DNA of 64,000 nt from Lachnospiraceae bacterium (GTDB lineage: Bacteria; Bacillota; Clostridia; Lachnospirales; Lachnospiraceae). Shown here piece after piece: positions 59,941-64,000 of the stretch. The stretch is taken from assembly GCA_022791575.1 (NCBI GenBank), contig JAAVZI010000080.1, forward strand, positions 1-64,000. The letters are read 5' to 3'. The notes beneath the pieces are model-generated. The model was not told the DNA's origin. It worked only from the letters and a program-made list of their open reading frames with translations, and ran no database searches. The position numbers and the translations under genes are program-made. The first letter of the stretch is position 1; the number at the start of each line of letters is the position of its first letter.

Positions 59941-61785
59941 ATGTATAGAAAAAATGAAATAGAGAAAGGACCGTCAATAGGTATAGGGCAAAAGAGACGT
60001 GCCAATCAAAAATACAATAAGAAATGGAATCAAAAACGAAAGTATCTATTTTTGATTCTGGCTGCATCCTGTATGACAATGGCGGCCTGCACTAGCAGTG
60101 AACATTCTAATCAAGATAAATCAAAAGTTCAGAACGGATCTAAACTGGATAAAGAACATCCTCTAATGGCAGCAGAAAAAATTAAAGTAAAGGATTTATC
60201 CAAAGCAACTGAGGAAGAGGCGTGGGAATACGAAAAGGAAATTTTAAAAGAAATTCGTGAACATGAACCAGTATTTGGTGATTATGAAGTTTCCATTGCA
60301 GATTTCGGTGCAGCGGCCAGCAGCGGAACTCTATCACAGCAAGAGGAACGGCAGATTGCAATGGATAATACAAGGGCAATCTATCAGGCGATCTGTGATG
60401 TGAATCAACAAAAAGAAGGCGGAAAAGTTATCATACCAGCAGGAACTTGGTATACCTGTGCCATTCATTTAAAAAGTAATGTCAATCTTTATCTGGCAGA
60501 AGGGGCGGTTCTTAAATTTGCCAGAGATACCGACCTTTATGCCGGTGAACTGATGAAAGAATTGTATGGTTCCGAACTGACATTTGTCAGAAGCGGCGGA
60601 ATTGAATTATATAATTATTCGCCTTTTATCTATGCGAATGGAGCAGACAACATTGCCCTCACCGGGCCTGGGACGATAGACGGCCAGGCGGACACGGCCG
60701 TATGGGAAAGCTGGAGAACTCTTGGAGAGCCGACTTCCAGCAATCATCTGTTAAAACAGGGGGAAACCGGAGTTTCCGTTGAAGAGAGAACTTACGGAGA
60801 ATCAAAAGGGGAAGCCGGAACCGCCATTGATGGCTATATCCGTCCGAATTTTGTAGAATTGATCAATTGTGACGGTGTACTTCTGGAAGATTTTACAACA
60901 GCTAATTCACCGGCCTGGCAGATTCATCCCACCTACTGCAGCAATGTGACGATCCGGCGGCTGAAGTTGAATTCTCTGTTGTCTAATAATGATGGAATAG
61001 ACCCAGACAGCTGCAAAAATGTACTGATTGAAGAGAATATTTTTAATACAGGAGACGATTGTATTGCCATTAAATCAGGGAAAAATCAAGATGGCCGGAG
61101 AGTGGGAATTGCCAGTGAGAACATTTTGATTCTCAATAATACTATGCAGATCGGTCACGGCGGTATCACCCTGGGAAGTGAGGCAAGCGCGGGTATCCGT
61201 AATGTCTTTGCGGAGAACAATCTTATGGAAAGCCTGGCAGAAGAATGTTGTCTGCGTTTTAAGAACAGTACGCTTAGGGGAAATATTCTTGAAAATATCT
61301 ACTATAAAAATACTAAGGTAACTGCCTTTAAACAGACCAGGGATATGATTATCTTTCAGAGCGATTATGGGGTCGAAGAGGAAACGGCTTATCTGGAATC
61401 CGAGGGGATTCAGATAGAAGAGCAGAAGCCTATCACAAGAAATGTCTATATTGATGGTTTTTATGCTGCTCAGCCGGAACATATCGGAGGGCTTTGCGAA
61501 ACAGCCATTCTTATGGAAGGCGTGGCGGATTCTCCAATCAGCAAGATTCATTTCCGTAATATTCAGATTGACAAGCCCAATACATTTATGAATTTGAAGT
61601 ATGTAGAGGATCTGGTACTAGAAGAGGGCGTAATTACGAAGAACCGGAAAAAGGATACTTTTGAAAATTGCCGGAATATTACATTTCATAATGTGAGTTT
61701 TCTCAATCCCCGTCTTTCTGCAGAAGAAGATTATAGTGGAATTGAAAATTTCCAAAGCGAAAATCTGTTATTTACAAAAGATTAA
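59941..61785 (+). CDS. Glycoside hydrolase family 28 lipoprotein (polygalacturonase-like)
   Basis: A 614-residue exported lipoprotein. A long basic leader of about 33 residues comes before the hydrophobic core (YLFLILAASC) and lipobox MTMAAC; the Cys is lipid-anchored. The catalytic domain is a right-handed beta-helix beginning ISIADFGAAAS-like text, with GH28 residues NNDGIDPDS, GDDCIAIKSG and GHGGITLGSE. GH28 enzymes cut galacturonan or related pectin links, so a plant-fibre target is likely. ATG 59941 has AGGAG seven bases upstream; ATG 59935 is too close to that site. No sugar transporter gene lies nearby. Confidence 0.85.
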   Translation: MYRKNEIEKGPSIGIGQKRRANQKYNKKWNQKRKYLFLILAASCMTMAACTSSEHSNQDKSKVQNGSKLDKEHPLMAAEKIKVKDLSKATEEEAWEYEKEILKEIREHEPVFGDYEVSIADFGAAASSGTLSQQEERQIAMDNTRAIYQAICDVNQQKEGGKVIIPAGTWYTCAIHLKSNVNLYLAEGAVLKFARDTDLYAGELMKELYGSELTFVRSGGIELYNYSPFIYANGADNIALTGPGTIDGQADTAVWESWRTLGEPTSSNHLLKQGETGVSVEERTYGESKGEAGTAIDGYIRPNFVELINCDGVLLEDFTTANSPAWQIHPTYCSNVTIRRLKLNSLLSNNDGIDPDSCKNVLIEENIFNTGDDCIAIKSGKNQDGRRVGIASENILILNNTMQIGHGGITLGSEASAGIRNVFAENNLMESLAEECCLRFKNSTLRGNILENIYYKNTKVTAFKQTRDMIIFQSDYGVEEETAYLESEGIQIEEQKPITRNVYIDGFYAAQPEHIGGLCETAILMEGVADSPISKIHFRNIQIDKPNTFMNLKYVEDLVLEEGVITKNRKKDTFENCRNITFHNVSFLNPRLSAEEDYSGIENFQSENLLFTKD

Positions 61786-61794
61786 TGGAAGGAC

Positions 61795-61823
61795 TTGACA
61801 AGATCAAAACTGCACTATATAAT
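61795..61823 (+). promoter_or_regulatory. Consensus promoter of the ABC-F gene
   Basis: TTGACA (61795-61800), 17 bases, TATAAT (61818-61823): a full match to the sigma-A consensus. So strong a promoter before a resistance-type gene fits control by attenuation downstream. Confidence 0.85.
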
Positions 61824-61834
61824 AGGCTCGTAAA

Positions 61835-61868
61835 GGTAAGTCCCTGCTCCAAAGAGTCAGCGGACAAA
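61835..61868 (+). repeat. Dispersed hairpin repeat, copy in the ABC-F leader
   Basis: GGTAAGTCCCTGCTCCAAAG then AGTCAGCGGACAAA. It folds as GUCC-CUG-CUC-loop-GAG-U-CAG-C-GGAC. It starts within a few bases of the predicted transcription start, like the copy at 46124. Confidence 0.6.
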
Positions 61869-61875
61869 ATGAACA

Positions 61876-62005
61876 GAGAGAGGTGAAAAGATGAGAATAT
61901 AATTTACTTTTGAAAACAAGAAGCATGGATCTTGGTATTGCATTATGCAGTACCCGCTTTAATGTTGTCAAAAGTGGATTATGTTCTCATAACCTCTCTT
62001 TTTGT
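61876..62005 (+). promoter_or_regulatory. Attenuator leader with three-codon ORF before the ABC-F gene
   Basis: A ribosome site (AGAGAGAGGTG, from 61876) precedes ATG-AGA-ATA-TAA at 61891-61902 (Met-Arg-Ile). The ORF itself forms the left arm of a long hairpin: 61891-61913 pairs with 61968-61990 (U-G pairs included), and AGAGAGGT (61877-61884) pairs with ACCTCTCT (61992-61999), followed by TTTTTG. An inner hairpin GGTA-TGCAT/ATGCA-TACC lies at about 61934-61954. A ribosome stalled on the ORF would open the terminator. The layout resembles leaders I recall for other ABC-F resistance genes such as Listeria lmo0919. Confidence 0.8.
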
Positions 62006-62102
62006 GTGTAAAAATATAGGAAAACCGAATACAGACAATACAAAAACAGGCGGATGATTTATGAGAAGAATTCCTTTGGCAGCAGTGAAAAGGAGGATAT
62101 AT

Positions 62103-63650
62103 ATGTCAAGAATTAATGTAAATAATCTTACTTTTTATTATGACGGGGATTATGAACCTGTTTTTGATCAAGTCTCTTTTGCCATTGATACCGATTGGAA
62201 GCTAGGATTTATCGGAAGGAATGGCAAGGGTAAGACAACTTTTCTAAAACTGTTGATGGCAAAGTATGATTATACTGGTACAATCAGTACGAATGTTGTA
62301 TTTGATTATTTCCCTTATACCATAAAGGAAGAATATGATCAAAAACCTGCGGCTGAATTTTTAGAGGAGCTAAAGGCCGGTTGTGAAGAATGGCGTGTGA
62401 TCTGTGAACTCGACCAGTTAGGTGTGGAAGCAGAGCGGTTATATCGTCCATTTGGGACTTTGAGTTTCGGGGAGCGAACAAAGATTATGCTGGCTCTTCT
62501 ATTTTCGGGAGAACATCAGTTCTTGCTGATTGACGAGCCAACCAATCATCTGGACCAGGCTTCCAGAGAGATGGTAAAAGGTTATCTGGCAGGTAAGCGG
62601 GGATTTATCCTGGTCTCACATGACAGAGAACTCTTGGATGCATGTATTGACCATGTTCTAGTGCTGAATCGACATTCAATTGAAGTACAGGCAGGCAGCT
62701 TTTCCAGCTGGTGGGAGAATAAGTGCAGAAGGGATGCATTTGAGAAAAGAGAAAATGAAAAACACAAAAAGGAAATTAACAAGTTAAAAAATGCTTCTGA
62801 AAGAGCAAGACAGTGGGCATCTAAAAACGAAGCGTCTAAAATCGGGATTGATCCGATTAAAGATCATGATCGGGGCAATGGTACAAGACCATATATCGGG
62901 GCTAAAACTAAGAAAATGCAAAGCAGAGTGACACAGATGGAAAAGCGTATGCAGCGGGAAATTGAGGAAAAAGAAGATCTGCTTTGGGATATTGAGAATC
63001 CGCCAGATTTAAAGTTAATGCCGCTGCAGCACCATAAAAATACGCTGCTGTCCATGCAAAAGTATGGTTTGCAGTATTCCGATGCCAGGCAGCCATTATT
63101 TCAGAACTTGACTATGGAAATTAAAAGGGGAGAACGTGTGTTCTTAAATGGCTATAATGGATGTGGAAAATCCAGTTTGATTTCTATGATATTACAGCAA
63201 GCGGTAGGAAAAGCAGAGGGGTTGAAAGCCGACCCACAGAAGATGCTGGAAAGCGGAACGCTGGAAACAGCTTCTGGATTGATTATTTCTTATATCAGCC
63301 AGGACACCTCCTTCCTCTCAGGAAGTATCCATCGGTTTTGTCAGGAGAAGCAGCTGGATGAGAGTCTGTTTTGTTCGATACTTCGGCAGTTGGATCTGGA
63401 GAGGGTGCAGTTTGACCGGCAGATGGAACATTATTCGGAAGGACAGAAGAAGAAAGTACTGATTGCTGCCAGTCTGTTGACTCCAGCACATCTGTATATA
63501 TGGGATGAGCCTCTGAATTATATTGATATCTTTTCGCGCATGCAGATTGAAAAGCTGATTTTGGCCAGTCAGCCGACTATGCTGGTTGTAGAGCATGATG
63601 TAAGATTTCGTGAACAGATTGCAACCAAAGTCATTGATTTGGGCTGTTAG
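62103..63650 (+). CDS. ABC-F ribosomal protection protein, Lsa type
   Basis: A 515-residue protein with two ATP-binding domains and no membrane part. The first has GRNGKGKTT, LSFGERTK and LIDEPTNHLD; the second has GYNGCGKSS, YSEGQKKKV and IWDEPLNYID. The charged linker between them (about residues 200-310) is the arm that reaches into the ribosome. The segment SYISQDTSFLSGSIHRFC and the WDEPLNYID form recall Lsa proteins, which protect against lincosamides, streptogramin A and pleuromutilins. ATG 62103 has AAAGGAGG six bases upstream; the longer frame from 62061 overlaps that site. Control is probably through the leader attenuator. The drug range is inferred. Confidence 0.88.
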   Translation: MSRINVNNLTFYYDGDYEPVFDQVSFAIDTDWKLGFIGRNGKGKTTFLKLLMAKYDYTGTISTNVVFDYFPYTIKEEYDQKPAAEFLEELKAGCEEWRVICELDQLGVEAERLYRPFGTLSFGERTKIMLALLFSGEHQFLLIDEPTNHLDQASREMVKGYLAGKRGFILVSHDRELLDACIDHVLVLNRHSIEVQAGSFSSWWENKCRRDAFEKRENEKHKKEINKLKNASERARQWASKNEASKIGIDPIKDHDRGNGTRPYIGAKTKKMQSRVTQMEKRMQREIEEKEDLLWDIENPPDLKLMPLQHHKNTLLSMQKYGLQYSDARQPLFQNLTMEIKRGERVFLNGYNGCGKSSLISMILQQAVGKAEGLKADPQKMLESGTLETASGLIISYISQDTSFLSGSIHRFCQEKQLDESLFCSILRQLDLERVQFDRQMEHYSEGQKKKVLIAASLLTPAHLYIWDEPLNYIDIFSRMQIEKLILASQPTMLVVEHDVRFREQIATKVIDLGC

Positions 63651-63702
63651 AGGCAAAAGAATGGACAAATCTGGAAGATGAAGAATTTTTATGAAGAAAT
63701 GA

Positions 63703-63731
63703 TTGAATATATTTCTATTTTAAGGTAGAAT
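63703..63731 (+). promoter_or_regulatory. Promoter of carB
   Basis: TTGAAT (63703-63708), 17 bases, TAGAAT (63726-63731). An AT-only hairpin (TAAATGATA/TATCATTTA) follows at about 63769-63791. Confidence 0.5.
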
Positions 63732-63814
63732 AATAACAGTGTGTATATGTTACAGGCGATGGATAATGATAAATGATATGTTTATCATTTAGAATAATAA
63801 TATTGGAGGTCACC

Positions 63815-64000
63815 ATGGGAAAGAGAAAAGATATTCATAAGGTACTAATTATCGGTTCCGGTCCGATTATTATCGGGCAGGCCTGTGAGTTTGATTATTC
63901 AGGAACTCAGGCCTGCAAAGCTTTAAAAAGCCTGGGATACGAGATTGTGCTGGTTAATTCCAATCCAGCAACGATTATGACAGACCCGACAACGGCAGAT
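63815..64000 (+). CDS. carB: Carbamoyl-phosphate synthase large subunit, N-terminal part
   Basis: Sixty-two codons to the window edge: [20 protein letters not shown] followed by [17 protein letters not shown] and [11 protein letters not shown], the highly conserved start of CarB. The enzyme makes carbamoyl phosphate for arginine and pyrimidine synthesis. GGAGGT ends five bases before the ATG. No carA lies just upstream, since the ABC-F gene is the neighbour, so the small subunit must be elsewhere. Confidence 0.95.
   Translation, partial: MGKRKDIHKVLIIGSGPIIIGQACEFDYSGTQACKALKSLGYEIVLVNSNPATIMTDPTTAD

Noticed and set aside
1-64000. tRNA and rRNA genes
   Set aside because: No T-loop plus anticodon arm pattern or conserved rRNA stretch was noticed on either strand in a reading by eye; a tRNAscan run would be decisive.

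Overview
The window looks like a chromosome segment of a low-GC, anaerobic, gut-type member of the Clostridia, most likely Lachnospiraceae. This rests on gene content: a B12-independent glycyl radical dehydratase with its activase, a class D sortase next to an LPxTG protein, a PurO-type IMP cyclohydrolase beside a stand-alone AICAR transformylase, a small chorion-like Cys/Gly protein, and a B. subtilis-like rplS-rbgA-rnhB-ylqG-ylqH order. Promoters are sigma-A-like and ribosome binding sites are strong AGGAGG types. Names of families are from memory; no search was run.

Layout. 1-600: remains of two insertion sequences (IS3-type orfA, broken IS91-type transposase). 692-20899: a five-gene operon with one good promoter. 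It encodes a protein ending in a Hint (hedgehog/intein) domain, a 1010-residue fibronectin-like beta protein, an 1155-residue unrecognised protein, a soluble ComEC-like metallo-hydrolase and a 3605-residue giant with LysM-like modules. None of the five shows a signal peptide. This is the best candidate for an undescribed system. 20925-21400: a gene-free stretch rich in hairpins, possibly a structured RNA. 21619-24682: a GGDEF protein facing a chemotaxis receptor. 24989-28351: glycyl radical enzyme and activase. 28370-30103: small unknown proteins. 30122-33505: alaS and sortase, then the LPxTG surface protein. 35530-36450: a YihY-type membrane protein.

36564-46059: a housekeeping operon with rplS, signal peptidase I, rbgA, a second signal peptidase I carrying a repeat-filled N-terminal region of about 950 residues, rnhB, FliK-like and FlhB-like proteins, a YraN protein and PgeF. 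46173-51397: an Hpt protein, prs (minus strand), der, plsY, gpsA. 51605-59862: TepA-like protease, a 245-base palindromic element, purine genes, an HD protein, a hexapeptide protein, deoC, cdd, pckA and a HAD phosphatase. 59941-64000: a GH28 lipoprotein, an Lsa-type ABC-F gene behind a clear attenuator leader with a three-codon ORF, and the start of carB.

Outside the giant operon the most rewarding signals are the ABC-F attenuator, a small hairpin repeat found at the 5' end of two transcripts and inside the large signal peptidase gene, the palindromic element at 52384-52628, and a terminator that lies inside the coding end of an opposing gene.
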